Source: Nesterenkonia lacusekhoensis (GTDB taxonomy: Bacteria > Actinomycetota > Actinomycetes > Actinomycetales > Micrococcaceae). From it: a DNA stretch of 64,000 nt. Under the pieces are notes generated by a model. It saw only the letters and a program-made list of their open reading frames with translations, was not told where the DNA came from and ran no database searches. The stretch spans positions 1,550,001 through 1,614,000 of the forward strand of contig NZ_JAGINX010000001.1 of assembly GCF_017876395.1 (NCBI RefSeq), given 5' to 3'. The position numbers were made by a program, and so were the translations under genes. Of the stretch, positions 1 to 8,470 are shown in pieces (the first letter of the stretch is position 1; each line of letters begins with the position of its first letter).

Positions 1-245
1 TCAGGGACCTCGTCAGAGGCCCCCGAGAGGAACACACGGATGTAGTCGCGTGCCTGGCGCGAGGTCAGAGGGGCCTGGCGCATCTGACGGTGCACGTTCT
101 GAAACTCTTCAGCACTGAACACGTAGATGCAGCGCTCCTGCCCGCGGGTGAGGACCAGGCCGTCGGCCAGCTCCTCGCGGTACTTCGCGGGAAGGATCAG
201 ACGCCCTTTGTCATCCATACGAGGCGTGTAGGTGCCGAGGAACAC
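1..245 (-). CDS. mraZ: MraZ, transcriptional regulator of the division and cell wall cluster (3' end cut by window)
   Basis: This is the N-terminal part (about 81 residues) of MraZ, the AbrB-like DNA-binding regulator that heads the dcw cluster; the rest lies off the left edge. The translation begins [20 protein letters not shown], the first swapped-hairpin DNA-binding motif typical of the family. I chose the GTG at 245-243 rather than the internal ATG nine codons later because the family conserves the FLGT residues and a GAGGTGG Shine-Dalgarno-like stretch precedes the GTG. Upstream lies a triple MraZ-box repeat, so autoregulation is likely. The rsmH/ftsL genes that normally follow would be outside the window. 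Confidence 0.93.
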   Translation of the reverse strand, partial: MFLGTYTPRMDDKGRLILPAKYREELADGLVLTRGQERCIYVFSAEEFQNVHRQMRQAPLTSRQARDYIRVFLSGASDEVP

Positions 246-294
246 GGCCACCACCACCTCACATGTCCGAGTAGGGACACCCCCATCTCTCTTG

Positions 295-324
295 CGTCCT
301 CCACTTTACCCCACTTTCCCCCAC
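295..324 (-). promoter_or_regulatory. MraZ box: three direct repeats upstream of mraZ
   Basis: Read on the minus strand, three decamers follow each other without gaps: GTGGGGGAAA, GTGGGGTAAA and GTGGAGGACG. The 10-bp period and TGGGN core are the known MraZ operator layout. The array lies 50-80 bp upstream of the mraZ GTG, so negative autoregulation of the dcw promoter is expected. A further single GATGGGGGTG occurs downstream of the array, at about 270-285. Confidence 0.75.
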
Positions 325-512
325 ATGCAACGCATCATGAAGGCCTCGCGGGGAGTGTTCTCCGCAGTGACGAACCCCGGAATGGCGCCTGACCTGGGGA
401 AACAGGAGAGAGATGGCGCAGTGGTGGACGGTGGAGGGATTTTCACGCCACGCGGGCAGGAGAAGGTCGCAATGCCAGGCGGAACGCGACCGCGGCGGCA
501 GGGGCGTGGCGG

Positions 513-558
513 GAGTGGTGGGAAGTGGAGGAAGTGGAGCGAGTGGTGGGAAGTGGAG
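513..558 (+). repeat. AGTGG-rich direct repeat array in the mraZ/DUF3040 intergenic region
   Basis: The 18-mer GAGTGGTGGGAAGTGGAG occurs at 513-530 and again at 541-558. Inside it the pentamer AGTGG recurs five times (514, 524, 533, 542, 552) with 9-10 bp spacing. The period resembles the MraZ box array at 295-324 but on the opposite strand. The 400-bp gap from 246 to 645 otherwise holds only the mraZ promoter region, the MraZ box and the terminator at 590-630; I see no gene in it. Confidence 0.6.
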
Positions 559-589
559 CGAGCTGGATCCGAGGAATCCGGACCGGCAT

Positions 590-630
590 GACGAAGGCCC
601 CCTCTCCGTCGTGGAGAGGGGGCCTTCGTC
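590..630 (-). terminator. Strong hairpin terminator after the DUF3040 gene
   Basis: An 18-bp perfect inverted repeat (590-607 with 613-630) closes a 5-nt loop, GTCGT. It starts 15 bp past the DUF3040 stop codon, which supports rho-independent-type termination, although there is no clear U-tract, as is common in high-GC actinobacteria. Confidence 0.85.
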
Positions 631-645
631 AGTCGTGCGGTGGAG

Positions 646-1062
646 TCAGTCCTGGCGGCGTCGTTCGTCCCAACGCTGCTCCAGGCCGCTCATGAATGAG
701 CCTGAGGGGCTCGGAGTGGAGGAGCGTGGGCCTCCGCCCCCTCCGCCACCGCCGTTGCCGCCGGATCCGTTGCCGCCGTCGGCCGAGGAGTCGCTGCCTG
801 AGGGCCCACCGGTGGTCGCGAAGTAGACGCCCAGGCCCATGATCAGGAAACCGATGACACCCAACCAGATCCACTGGTTATAGATGCCGAAGATGAGGAC
901 GCCGATGCCGCCGACCGCCACCAGCAGGCCGAGCACCAGGTTGCGGACGTTGAGCTTGCCGGCAGGTGCTTCCTGCATCGAGCTGGCGAAACTGGGGTCC
1001 TCCGACTGAAGCTGATCCTCCAGCTCCTTGAGCATGCGCTGCTCGCGCTCCGACAGTGGCAT
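646..1062 (-). CDS. DUF3040 family small membrane protein
   Basis: This is a 138-residue protein starting MPLSEREQRMLKELEDQL, the conserved opening of DUF3040 proteins found beside mraZ in actinobacteria. Two hydrophobic segments (about residues 40-58 and 64-82) predict two membrane helices. The C-terminal third is Gly/Ser/Asn-rich and probably disordered. The ATG is preceded by AGGAG at 7-nt spacing. A TATAAC -10 candidate (1128-1133, minus strand) lies just beyond the dinB stop, so the gene probably has its own promoter. It ends at the hairpin 590-630. Function is unknown; its position next to the dcw cluster suggests an envelope or division role, which is inference only. Confidence 0.88.
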   Translation of the reverse strand: MPLSEREQRMLKELEDQLQSEDPSFASSMQEAPAGKLNVRNLVLGLLVAVGGIGVLIFGIYNQWIWLGVIGFLIMGLGVYFATTGGPSGSDSSADGGNGSGGNGGGGGGGGPRSSTPSPSGSFMSGLEQRWDERRRQD

Positions 1063-1142
1063 CGTGAGGCTCCTCGCGGTTCGGCTTCGGCGGTCAACCC
1101 GGCCTGCGGAGCGGCCCCGCAGAACTGGTTATACCTGGGGAA

Positions 1143-2357
1143 TCATTCTATCCCAGGGCGAGGCTCTCGGGAAAGCAGAGATGCCGGGGCCACGGAGGCC
1201 CCCGGGAAGCGCCGTGCCACAGCGTCGACAGCATTCTCCGCATCGACCCAATTGGTCTCAGTCCGGTCGAAGCTGAGCTGCAGCGCCCCGGCGTCCTGCT
1301 GGAGCCGCTCGGCGCGGACCCCGATCAGTCGGACCGGCTGAGGGCGCTCCCCCATCCTCTCCAACAGGGAGACCGCGGTGGAGTACAGCGTCAGGCCCGA
1401 ATGGGTGGGGTGGCGCAGGGTGGCGCTGCGCGTATGGGTCTCGAAGTCCCGATACCGCAGCTTCAGCGCCACCCCCTGGGCCGTCACGGAGGATGCTCGC
1501 AGTCGGCCGGCCACCTTATGGCTGAGTCGCAGCAGTTCCTCCCGCAGGACCTTCTCCGCCTCGATGTCCTCCGCGAAGGTCTCCTCTGCTCCGATGCTCT
1601 TCTCGGCTCGCTCGGTCTCCACATCACGGCCGTCCTCACCCCAGGCCAACCGGTGCAGCTGTTCGCCGTGGACACCGAAGCGGCGCCGCAGGGCATCAGC
1701 CGGGGTATGGGCCAGCTGCTCCACCGTGGTGATCCCCAGACCCTCCAGAGCGGCGGCGGTCTTGGCGCCCACGCCCCAGAGCGCACGCACCGGCAGGGTG
1801 TGCAGGAATTCCACGCGGCGCGGCGGAGGGACCAGCAGCAGACCGTCCGGCTTGGCACGGGTGGAGGCGATCTTCGCGATGAACTTGCGGTCCGCGATGC
1901 CCACGGTCACCGGCAGTCCGAACTGCTCGCGGATGTCGCGGCGGATCATGTGACCGATCTGCTCGGGGGACCCCAGACGGCGCTGGGCGCCGGTGAGGTC
2001 CAGGAAGGCCTCGTCCACGCTCAGCTGCTCCACGCGGTCGGTCAGCGTGGCGAAGTAGGCCATGATCTGGGCCGAGATCTCGCGGTACCGGTGCATCGTC
2101 GGCTCCAGCACGAGCGCGTGAGGGCTGAGCTGGCGGGCCTGCGAGAGCGGCATGGCCGACCGCACTCCGTCCGCCCGCGCCTCATAGGAGGCCGAGAGCA
2201 CCACCGAACGCCCGGAGTCCTGAGCCACGATGATCTTTCGGCCGCGCAGCTCAGGCCTGCGCAGCAGCTCCACCTCCACGTAATAGGCGTCCATATCCGC
2301 GTGCGCCAGGACACGGGCGCCGCCCGCGCGACCGGGGGAAGCCGGTTCAGAAGCCAT
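1143..2357 (-). CDS. dinB: DNA polymerase IV (Y-family translesion polymerase)
   Basis: This 404-residue protein matches the length of DinB. Catalytic residues are visible: HADMDAYYVEVE supplies the first metal-binding Asp and the steric-gate region, and SVDEAFLDL supplies the second acidic pair. It also has the helix-hairpin-helix WGVGAKTAAALEGLG and a C-terminal little-finger domain. It ends in RPGIE and I see no clear QLSLF-type clamp-binding tail; a QLSFD segment near the C-terminus may serve. The ATG at 2357 lies 6 nt after a TACCCT -10 element, so the transcript is probably leaderless. It is divergent from the prenyl synthase. It carries out error-prone bypass synthesis during DNA damage. 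Confidence 0.93.
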   Translation of the reverse strand: MASEPASPGRAGGARVLAHADMDAYYVEVELLRRPELRGRKIIVAQDSGRSVVLSASYEARADGVRSAMPLSQARQLSPHALVLEPTMHRYREISAQIMAYFATLTDRVEQLSVDEAFLDLTGAQRRLGSPEQIGHMIRRDIREQFGLPVTVGIADRKFIAKIASTRAKPDGLLLVPPPRRVEFLHTLPVRALWGVGAKTAAALEGLGITTVEQLAHTPADALRRRFGVHGEQLHRLAWGEDGRDVETERAEKSIGAEETFAEDIEAEKVLREELLRLSHKVAGRLRASSVTAQGVALKLRYRDFETHTRSATLRHPTHSGLTLYSTAVSLLERMGERPQPVRLIGVRAERLQQDAGALQLSFDRTETNWVDAENAVDAVARRFPGASVAPASLLSREPRPGIE

Positions 2358-2363
2358 GTCTCC

Positions 2364-2373
2364 AGGGTACGGT
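2364..2373. promoter_or_regulatory. Overlapping divergent -10 elements of dinB and the prenyl synthase
   Basis: The decamer AGGGTACGGT contains TACCCT on the minus strand (2364-2369, 6 nt before the dinB ATG) and TACGGT on the plus strand (2368-2373, 6 nt before the prenyl synthase GTG). The two hexamers share 2 bp. Both fit TANNNT at the distance expected for leaderless starts, so only one RNA polymerase could open this site at a time. Confidence 0.6.
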
Positions 2374-2379
2374 GGTGCG

Positions 2380-3480
2380 GTGACATTCTCGCGCGACGCC
2401 TTCATCGACCAGGTCAACCGCCGCTGCGCCGCCTTTCTGGAAGAGCGCCGCGCAGAGGTCTCTGCCATCTCCCCCGACGGCGCCCCGCTGGTCGACGCGC
2501 TCAGCGCGCTGACCAGCGGAGGAAAGAAGCTCCGCCCAGCCTTGGGGTGGATCGGCTGGCGTGGCGCCGGCGGCGATCCGGAACCAGGCAGCGCGGCCGA
2601 GCAGCTCGGCGTCGCCCTGGAGCTCTTCCAGGCCGCCGCGCTGGTCCATGACGATGTGATCGACCGCTCCTCCACCCGCCGAGGACAGCCCAGCGCCCAT
2701 GTCCGCTTCGAGAAGCTGCACCGCGAGGCGGGATTCAGCGGCCAGGGCCGACACTTCGGCACCAGCGGAGCCATCCTCTCCGGCGACCTCGCCCTCGCCT
2801 GGGCCGGCCAGGCCTATGCCCAGGCCGAGCTGACCTCCGGGGCCGCCACCCGCTCGGACACCCTCGCCCGCGAGACCTTCCAGCGGATGCACACCAGTGT
2901 CATCACCGGCCAGTACCTCGATGTCCTCGCCGAAGTGCGCCGCCCAGCCCCCACCGAAGCAGAGGCCGTGACCCGTGCCCGAGGCGTGCTGCGCTATAAG
3001 GCCGCCAAGTACTCGACGGAGTATCCGGTGGTGCTGGGCTGCGCGCTGGCCGGCGGATCCCCGGCGCTGAGCGATGCCTTCGCCGCGGCAGCCCTGCCGG
3101 CGGGCGAAGCCTTCCAGCTGCGCGACGACATCCTCGGGATCTTCGGCGACCCGGAGACCACCGGCAAGCCCGTCGGAGACGACCTGCGTGAGGGGAAGCG
3201 CACCGAGCTCATCGCCTATGGCCTCTTCCGCTCCTCCGCGGCCGAATCCGAACAGCTCAGCGCAATGCTGGGCGACCCTGAGCTCTCGGAGGACCAGGTG
3301 GACCGGGCACGCGAGATCCTCGTCTCCTCCGGAGCACTGGCGGAGGTCGAGCGCAGCATCGATGAGCTCAGCGAGCAGAGCCGCCGCGCCGAGGACCCGC
3401 TGCGCGAGGCCGGTGTGACCGACGACGTCCTCGACGAGTTCGCCGAGGTCCGCGAGCGGCTCGTCCGTCGCATCCGGTAG
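2380..3480 (+). CDS. Polyprenyl (geranylgeranyl-type) diphosphate synthase
   Basis: This all-trans isoprenyl diphosphate synthase of 366 residues condenses IPP with an allylic diphosphate to make C20-or-longer prenyl chains for carotenoids, quinones or lipid carriers. GGKKLRP (IPP-binding), the first aspartate-rich motif DDVID, and the second motif QLRDDILG are all present. I chose GTG 2380 over the in-frame ATG 2356 because TACGGT ends exactly 6 nt before it and the ATG overlaps the divergent dinB start codon. Its position between mraZ and the PknL-like kinase matches M. tuberculosis idsA2 (Rv2173). The exact chain length cannot be read from sequence. Confidence 0.9.
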   Translation: MTFSRDAFIDQVNRRCAAFLEERRAEVSAISPDGAPLVDALSALTSGGKKLRPALGWIGWRGAGGDPEPGSAAEQLGVALELFQAAALVHDDVIDRSSTRRGQPSAHVRFEKLHREAGFSGQGRHFGTSGAILSGDLALAWAGQAYAQAELTSGAATRSDTLARETFQRMHTSVITGQYLDVLAEVRRPAPTEAEAVTRARGVLRYKAAKYSTEYPVVLGCALAGGSPALSDAFAAAALPAGEAFQLRDDILGIFGDPETTGKPVGDDLREGKRTELIAYGLFRSSAAESEQLSAMLGDPELSEDQVDRAREILVSSGALAEVERSIDELSEQSRRAEDPLREAGVTDDVLDEFAEVRERLVRRIR

Positions 3481-3486
3481 GTCGGA

Positions 3487-3492
3487 TACTCT
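3487..3492 (+). promoter_or_regulatory. -10 element of the Ser/Thr kinase gene (leaderless)
   Basis: TACTCT ends 6 nt before the GTG at 3499. It lies in the 18-bp gap after the prenyl synthase stop. The kinase can therefore be transcribed on its own as a leaderless mRNA. Confidence 0.55.
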
Positions 3493-3498
3493 GGAGAG

Positions 3499-5016
3499 GT
3501 GAGCAGCGAACACCCCTCCTCCGGCGAGCAGGAGACCGAGTCGATGGACCCCTGGATGGGGTCCGAGATCGACGGACGCTATGTGATCGAAGACCGCGTG
3601 GCCCGCGGCGGGATGTCCACGGTCTACGTGGCCCAGGACCGCCGCCTCGGCCGCCGTGTCGCGCTCAAGGTCCTCTTCCCTCACATGGCCGAGGACCGGA
3701 AGGTCGTCGAGCGCTTCGAACAGGAGGCACGGAACTCCGCGCTGATCTCCCACCCCAATGTGGTCCAGGTCCTCGACCAGGGCCAGACCCGCGAGACCGC
3801 CTATCTGGTGATGGAGTACGTGCCGGGTGCCACGCTGCGCACTCTGCTGAAGAAGGGTCCCATGACGCCCCGGCTCGCCCTGACCTACCTCGAGGCGATC
3901 CTGGGCGGGCTCGGAGCGGCCCACCGCGCCGGCCTGGTCCATCGCGACATCAAACCGGAGAACGTCCTGGTCTCCCGGGACGGCAGCATCAAGCTCGCCG
4001 ACTTCGGCCTGGCTCGGGCGGCCACCCACCACTCCGGGACCTCCACCCTGATGGGCACGGTCGCCTACATCTCCCCCGAGCTGCTCTCCGGCGAAGGCGC
4101 CGATGAGCGGGCAGACATCTACGCCACCGGCATCCTGCTCTACGAGATGCTCACCGGCGTGCAGCCCTACACCGGCGACTCACCGGTGCGCGTGGCCTTC
4201 CAGCACGTGAACTCCACCGTCCCGGACCCCTCACAGTACGCGCCCGGCCTGGCTCAGCCGCTGGACGAGCTCGTCACTGCGGCCACTGCGCCGAAGATGG
4301 TGGGGCGTCCCAAGAACGCCGACGAGTTCCTCGCCCTGCTGCGCTCGACCCGGGCGGAGCTCACCGATGCGCAGCTGGACTTCGACGGCGCGCTGCGCAA
4401 GCACCGGCGACACCACGGCGAACCGGCGCAGGAGCCCGCCCCGCAGGATGACGCCGCGGCGGGCACCGCAGTGCTGGGCTCTGCCCCGACGGCGTCACCG
4501 TCCGCCGTCTCCGCAGAGAGCCCGGGCATGGGAGAGGACGCAGGCCTGCTTCCGGAGGACTTCCCCACCCGTGAGGAGCCGGAGAGCTGGGATGACGACG
4601 TCGACGCCGCCCTGGGCCACGCCCGGCCGGCGGGCAGCTGGTCCACACTGGCCGAGCAGGACCGGCAGACCGTGGCGGAGGTCCCCACGATGAGTTATGC
4701 CGCCCCGGAAGCCACCTATACGCCACAGGCGCAGGATGAGACCACACAGTTCTCCGCAGTGGGCCGCGGGCAGGGTCAGGCCAGCACGCTCAGCGCTGAG
4801 GCGGCCGAAGACTCAGCACGGTCGGAGCAGCGTCAGCGCCGACCGGAGGGCCGGAAGGACCGGCAGCGCCCGACGATCCAGCTGCAGTCCCCGACGCCGA
4901 CGCGCGCCTGGCTGACAGTGGCGATCGTAATGATCGTGGGATCGGTGGTGACCCTCTTGGCGTGGTTCCTGGGCCTGAGCCCGGCCATCGTCCCCAGCCT
5001 GGGAGGCCCCCAGTAG
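3499..5016 (+). CDS. pknL: Membrane Ser/Thr protein kinase, PknL-like
   Basis: This 505-residue protein has a eukaryote-type kinase domain at about residues 25-290: glycine loop GGMSTVYVA, lysine in ALKVL, catalytic HRDIKPENVL, DFGLA and the activation-loop GTVAYISPE. A long acidic low-complexity juxtamembrane region (about 300-465) leads to one C-terminal membrane helix (WLTVAIVMIVGSVVTLLAWF). Only about 16 residues follow, so there are no PASTA or other extracellular sensor domains. Synteny with the prenyl synthase and class II DAHP synthase matches M. tuberculosis pknL (Rv2176). It probably phosphorylates division or transcription regulators; targets cannot be read from the sequence. Confidence 0.92.
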   Translation: MSSEHPSSGEQETESMDPWMGSEIDGRYVIEDRVARGGMSTVYVAQDRRLGRRVALKVLFPHMAEDRKVVERFEQEARNSALISHPNVVQVLDQGQTRETAYLVMEYVPGATLRTLLKKGPMTPRLALTYLEAILGGLGAAHRAGLVHRDIKPENVLVSRDGSIKLADFGLARAATHHSGTSTLMGTVAYISPELLSGEGADERADIYATGILLYEMLTGVQPYTGDSPVRVAFQHVNSTVPDPSQYAPGLAQPLDELVTAATAPKMVGRPKNADEFLALLRSTRAELTDAQLDFDGALRKHRRHHGEPAQEPAPQDDAAAGTAVLGSAPTASPSAVSAESPGMGEDAGLLPEDFPTREEPESWDDDVDAALGHARPAGSWSTLAEQDRQTVAEVPTMSYAAPEATYTPQAQDETTQFSAVGRGQGQASTLSAEAAEDSARSEQRQRRPEGRKDRQRPTIQLQSPTPTRAWLTVAIVMIVGSVVTLLAWFLGLSPAIVPSLGGPQ

Positions 5017-5031
5017 CGGGAGGCCTCCCAG
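4999..5031 (+). terminator. Hairpin terminator at the end of the kinase gene
   Basis: CTGGGAGGCC (4999-5008) pairs with GGCCTCCCAG (5022-5031). The kinase stop codon sits in the 13-nt loop. A shorter self-complementary GGGAGGCCTCCC lies at 5018-5029. The structure separates the kinase from the convergent DAHP synthase gene. Confidence 0.6.
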
Positions 5032-5062
5032 TCAGCGGATCAACGGACAGCTCATCAGCTGG

Positions 5063-6469
5063 TCATTTGACCTTCTTGAGAGCTTCGGCCACCAGGAATG
5101 CCATCTCCAGAGACTGCTTATGGTTCAGCCGAGGGTCGACCAGGGTCTCGTAGCGCTCGTCGAAGGCTGTCTCGTCGATCTCATCGGATCCGCCCAGGCA
5201 CTCGGCCACGTCATCACCGGTCATCTCCACGTGCAGACCGCCCGGGTAGGTTCCGGCGGCACGGTGGACCTCGAAGAAGCCTCGGACCTCGTCCATGACG
5301 TCGTCGAACCGGCGGGTCTTGTACCCGTTCTTGGCCGTGATGGTGTTGCCGTGCATCGGGTCGGTGACCCAGACGACCTTGGCGCCGGAGTCCCGGACCG
5401 CCTCCACCAGGGCGGGCAGCTTCTCGCGGATGTTGGCGGCGCCCATACGTGAGATGAAGGTCAGGCGGCCGGGCTCGCGCTGCGGGTCCAGCTTCTCGAT
5501 GATCTCCAGGACGGTCTCGACCGTGGTGCTGGGCCCCAGCTTCACGCCCACCGGGTTCTGGACCCGGGAGAGGTAGTCCATATGGGCGCCGTCGAGCTCA
5601 CGGGTGCGCTCCCCGATCCACACGAAGTGCCCGGACGTCACGTAGGGCTGGCCGGTGCGGGAGTCGATGCGGGTCAGGGCACGCTCATAGTCCAGCAGCA
5701 GAGCCTCGTGGGCAGAGTAGAACTCAGTACGCTTCAGGCCCTCGAAGTCGGCGCCGCAGGCCTCCATGAAGCGCACCGCACGGTCTATCTCACCGGCTAT
5801 CTGCTCGTACTTGGCGTGCGCCGGGTTCTCCATGAACCCCTTGTTCCACTGCTGGACCGCACGCAGGTCGGCGAAGCCGCCCTCCGTGAAGGCTCGGATG
5901 AGGTTCAGCGTGGAGGCTGACTTGTTGTAGGCCTCCACCATGCGCTTGGGGTCCGGGATCCGGGACTCCTCGGTGAAGTCATAGCCGTTGACGATCTCCC
6001 CGCGGAAGGCCGGCAGGGTCACGTCCCCGCGGGTCTCCATGTCCGAGGAGCGCGGCTTGGCGTACTGGCCGGCCATGCGTCCCATCTTCACCACCGGCAG
6101 GGAGGCGCCGTAGGTCAGCACCACAGCCATCTGCAGGATGGTCTTGACCCGGGCGCTGATCTTATCGGCGGTGACTCCGTCGAAGGTCTCGGCGCAGTCC
6201 CCGCCCTGCAGCAGGAACGCCTCGCCGTTGGCCACCTGGGCCAAGCGGCGCTTGAGCTTGTCCACCTCGCCGGCGAAGACCAGCGGAGGGTTGGAGGAGA
6301 GCTGCTCGTAGGCGGAGTCGAAGTCCGGGTGTCCACGCCAGTCCGGCTGCTGCTTCAGCGGCAGACTGCGCCACTCGTCCAAGCCGGGATAGTCGGCGGC
6401 ACCGGTGTGCAGGATCTCTCCGGGTGCGGTCAACTGGACGTCGGTACGGGGCTCTGGCGTAGTAGTCAC
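5063..6469 (-). CDS. aroG: Class II 3-deoxy-7-phosphoheptulonate (DAHP) synthase
   Basis: This 468-residue enzyme is of the plant-like class II family and condenses phosphoenolpyruvate with erythrose 4-phosphate as the first step of the shikimate pathway. Typical segments include LQGGDCAETFDG, RMAGQYAKPRS, SGHFVWIGERTRELDGAH and a VTDPMHGNT metal/substrate region. The start is GTG 6469, because TACGCT (6476-6481) ends 6 nt upstream, giving a leaderless message; no Shine-Dalgarno is present. It is convergent with the kinase gene. A second shikimate gene, aroA, lies at 29 kb. Feedback control by aromatic amino acids or chorismate mutase is known for the family but not visible here. Confidence 0.95.
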   Translation of the reverse strand: MTTTPEPRTDVQLTAPGEILHTGAADYPGLDEWRSLPLKQQPDWRGHPDFDSAYEQLSSNPPLVFAGEVDKLKRRLAQVANGEAFLLQGGDCAETFDGVTADKISARVKTILQMAVVLTYGASLPVVKMGRMAGQYAKPRSSDMETRGDVTLPAFRGEIVNGYDFTEESRIPDPKRMVEAYNKSASTLNLIRAFTEGGFADLRAVQQWNKGFMENPAHAKYEQIAGEIDRAVRFMEACGADFEGLKRTEFYSAHEALLLDYERALTRIDSRTGQPYVTSGHFVWIGERTRELDGAHMDYLSRVQNPVGVKLGPSTTVETVLEIIEKLDPQREPGRLTFISRMGAANIREKLPALVEAVRDSGAKVVWVTDPMHGNTITAKNGYKTRRFDDVMDEVRGFFEVHRAAGTYPGGLHVEMTGDDVAECLGGSDEIDETAFDERYETLVDPRLNHKQSLEMAFLVAEALKKVK

Positions 6470-6475
6470 CGCACT

Positions 6476-6481
6476 AGCGTA
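6476..6481 (-). promoter_or_regulatory. -10 element of aroG (leaderless)
   Basis: On the minus strand TACGCT is followed by 6 nt (AGTGCG) and then the GTG start of aroG. No ribosome binding site can fit between them. Confidence 0.55.
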
Positions 6482-6494
6482 AAGCGCACTGTGA

Positions 6495-6517
6495 GGATGA
6501 GCCTAATAGGCTCATCC
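6495..6517 (-). terminator. Hairpin overlapping the stop codon of the acyl-CoA synthetase gene
   Basis: GGATGAGCC (6495-6503) and GGCTCATCC (6509-6517) form a 9-bp stem around a TAATA loop. The stem includes the stop codon at 6512-6514. It lies between the synthetase and the downstream aroG promoter. It has no U-tract, so it is a moderate candidate. Confidence 0.45.
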
Positions 6518-8341
6518 GCGCGCCGCGGCCGCATCCCGGTAGAGGGCCTCCACCTGCTCCGCGTAGTCCTTCATGACCGCCGGCCGCTTGATCTTCAGCG
6601 ACGGCGTGAGGTGCCCCGACTCGATGGTGAAGTCCTTCTCCAGCAGACGGAACTCGCGGATGGACTCCGCCCGGCTGACGCTCTCGTTCGCTCGGTCGAT
6701 GACGGACTGGATGTGGTCGATGACGCGCTGGTCGCGGATGAGCTGACCCATGGGAGTGTCCTGGTCGATTCCCTGCCGCTCCAGCCATTGGGGCAGCGTC
6801 TCAGGGTCCAGAGTGACCAGAGCGGCGACGAAGGGCCGGCCGTCTCCCACCACGACCGCCTGAGAGACGATGGCATCGGCGCGGATCTGATCCTCCAGCT
6901 GCCCCGGGGAGACGTTCTTGCCCGCGGCGGTCACCAGGATCTCCTTCTTGCGACCGGTGATCGTCAGGTAGCCCTGCTCGTCCAGGCTGCCGATGTCTCC
7001 GGTGCGGAACCACCTCTGGCCGTCGATCTCCACGAAGGACTCGGCATTCTCCTCCGGACGGTTGCGGTAGCCCGGGAAGACACAGACGCCGCGGCCGAGG
7101 ATCTCGCCGTCCTCGGCGATCCGCACGGCGTTGCCGGGCAGGGGGAGGCCGACCGTGCCGATCCTGAGCTGCTCCGGCGTGTTCACGGTGATGGGCGCCG
7201 TGGTCTCGGTGAGCCCGTAGCCCTCCAGGATGGTCACCCCGATGCCATGGAAGAAGTGGCCCAGACGTGCCCCGAGCGGGGAGCCGCCGGAGACCGCGTG
7301 AGCCACCTGTCCGCCCATCCGGGCATGGAGCTTGGAGTAGACCAGCTTGGAGAACACGGCGTGCTTGAGCTTCAGCCCGAAGGGCACCTTGCCGGCCTGA
7401 CTGGCCTTGGACCAGGCGATGGCTGCCTCGGCGGCCTTCTCGAAGATGCGTCCCTTCCCCTCACCCTGGGCCTTCAGGAGGGCGGCGTTGTAGATCTTCT
7501 CAAAGACCCGCGGCACAGCCAGCAGGAAGGTGGGGCGGAACGTCCCGAGGTCGTCCACCAGCTCCTTGATGTCCGAAGTGTGGCCCACCCGGGATCCTGC
7601 TGCCACTGCCAGCACGGAGATGAAGCGTGCGAAGACGTGGGCCAGCGGGATGAACATGACCGTGGAGGCCTGCTTATGGACCACGTGACCCAGGATCTGC
7701 AGGGTCTGCAGGCACAGTTCGGCGAAGTTGCCGTGGGTCAGTTCGCAACCCTTGGGCCGCCCTGTGGTCCCGGAGGTGTAGATGATGGTGGCCACGTCCG
7801 AGAGACCGGCGGCGGTGCGGCGGACTTCGATCTCCTCGTCGGAGATCTCGCGGCCGGCGTCGCGCAGCTGGTCCAGATCATCGCCTTCGATCCGGAAGAT
7901 GTGGTGCACGCCCTCGAGCTTCTCCTGACTGATGGCCCGCTCGACGACCCGCTCGTGCTCAGATCGCTCCGCAAAGACCGCGCTGACGCCGGCATCCTCC
8001 AGAATCCAGGCCACCTGGGAGGGCGAGGAGGTCTCGTAGATCGGTACGGTGATCGCTCCGGAGTACCAGATCGCGAAGTCCAGCAGCGTCCACTCGTAGC
8101 GCGTGGCCGCCATGATGCCGACCCGATCTCCGGCCCGGACACCTTCGGCGACCAGGCCCTTGGCCAGGGCTATGACATCGGCGCGGAACTCCGCGGCCGA
8201 GATGTCGGTCCACTCCCCCGGGCTCAGCTGACGACCGAAGAGGATGTTCTCGGGATCCGCATCAGCCTGACGCTCCAGCAGATCTGTGATGTTCAGTTCT
8301 GCGGGGACGTCGATGACTGCCGGGACGCTGTTCTCGCTCAC
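6512..8341 (-). CDS. Long-chain fatty-acid--CoA ligase, FadD15-like (AMP-forming)
   Basis: This protein of about 609 residues belongs to the ANL superfamily and activates long-chain fatty acids to acyl-CoA through an acyl-adenylate. The AMP-binding loop IIYTSGTTGRPKG, the GYGLTETTAPI motif, the RTGDIGSLDEQGYLTITGRK hinge and a GKNVSP segment are all present. Two GTG codons compete: 8347 abuts the AGGAG stretch directly, whereas 8341 stands 8 nt from it, so I prefer 8341. The neighbourhood (PknL-like kinase, DAHP synthase, PlsC acyltransferase) matches the mycobacterial fadD15 region. Together with the nearby acyltransferase it suggests membrane lipid or fatty acid recycling. It is cytosolic or membrane-associated. 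Confidence 0.92.
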   Translation of the reverse strand: MSENSVPAVIDVPAELNITDLLERQADADPENILFGRQLSPGEWTDISAAEFRADVIALAKGLVAEGVRAGDRVGIMAATRYEWTLLDFAIWYSGAITVPIYETSSPSQVAWILEDAGVSAVFAERSEHERVVERAISQEKLEGVHHIFRIEGDDLDQLRDAGREISDEEIEVRRTAAGLSDVATIIYTSGTTGRPKGCELTHGNFAELCLQTLQILGHVVHKQASTVMFIPLAHVFARFISVLAVAAGSRVGHTSDIKELVDDLGTFRPTFLLAVPRVFEKIYNAALLKAQGEGKGRIFEKAAEAAIAWSKASQAGKVPFGLKLKHAVFSKLVYSKLHARMGGQVAHAVSGGSPLGARLGHFFHGIGVTILEGYGLTETTAPITVNTPEQLRIGTVGLPLPGNAVRIAEDGEILGRGVCVFPGYRNRPEENAESFVEIDGQRWFRTGDIGSLDEQGYLTITGRKKEILVTAAGKNVSPGQLEDQIRADAIVSQAVVVGDGRPFVAALVTLDPETLPQWLERQGIDQDTPMGQLIRDQRVIDHIQSVIDRANESVSRAESIREFRLLEKDFTIESGHLTPSLKIKRPAVMKDYAEQVEALYRDAAAARG

Positions 8342-8470
8342 GGTCACTTCTCCTCATGGTCTGCAGGATCCACACCACGATGGACACGTGGCGTGTTTCT
8401 CATCACAGTAATGTCTCAGGGTTCCCCTGTCCACGCGGCCCCACAGCGTCCCTCAGGCCGGGGCAGCGCC

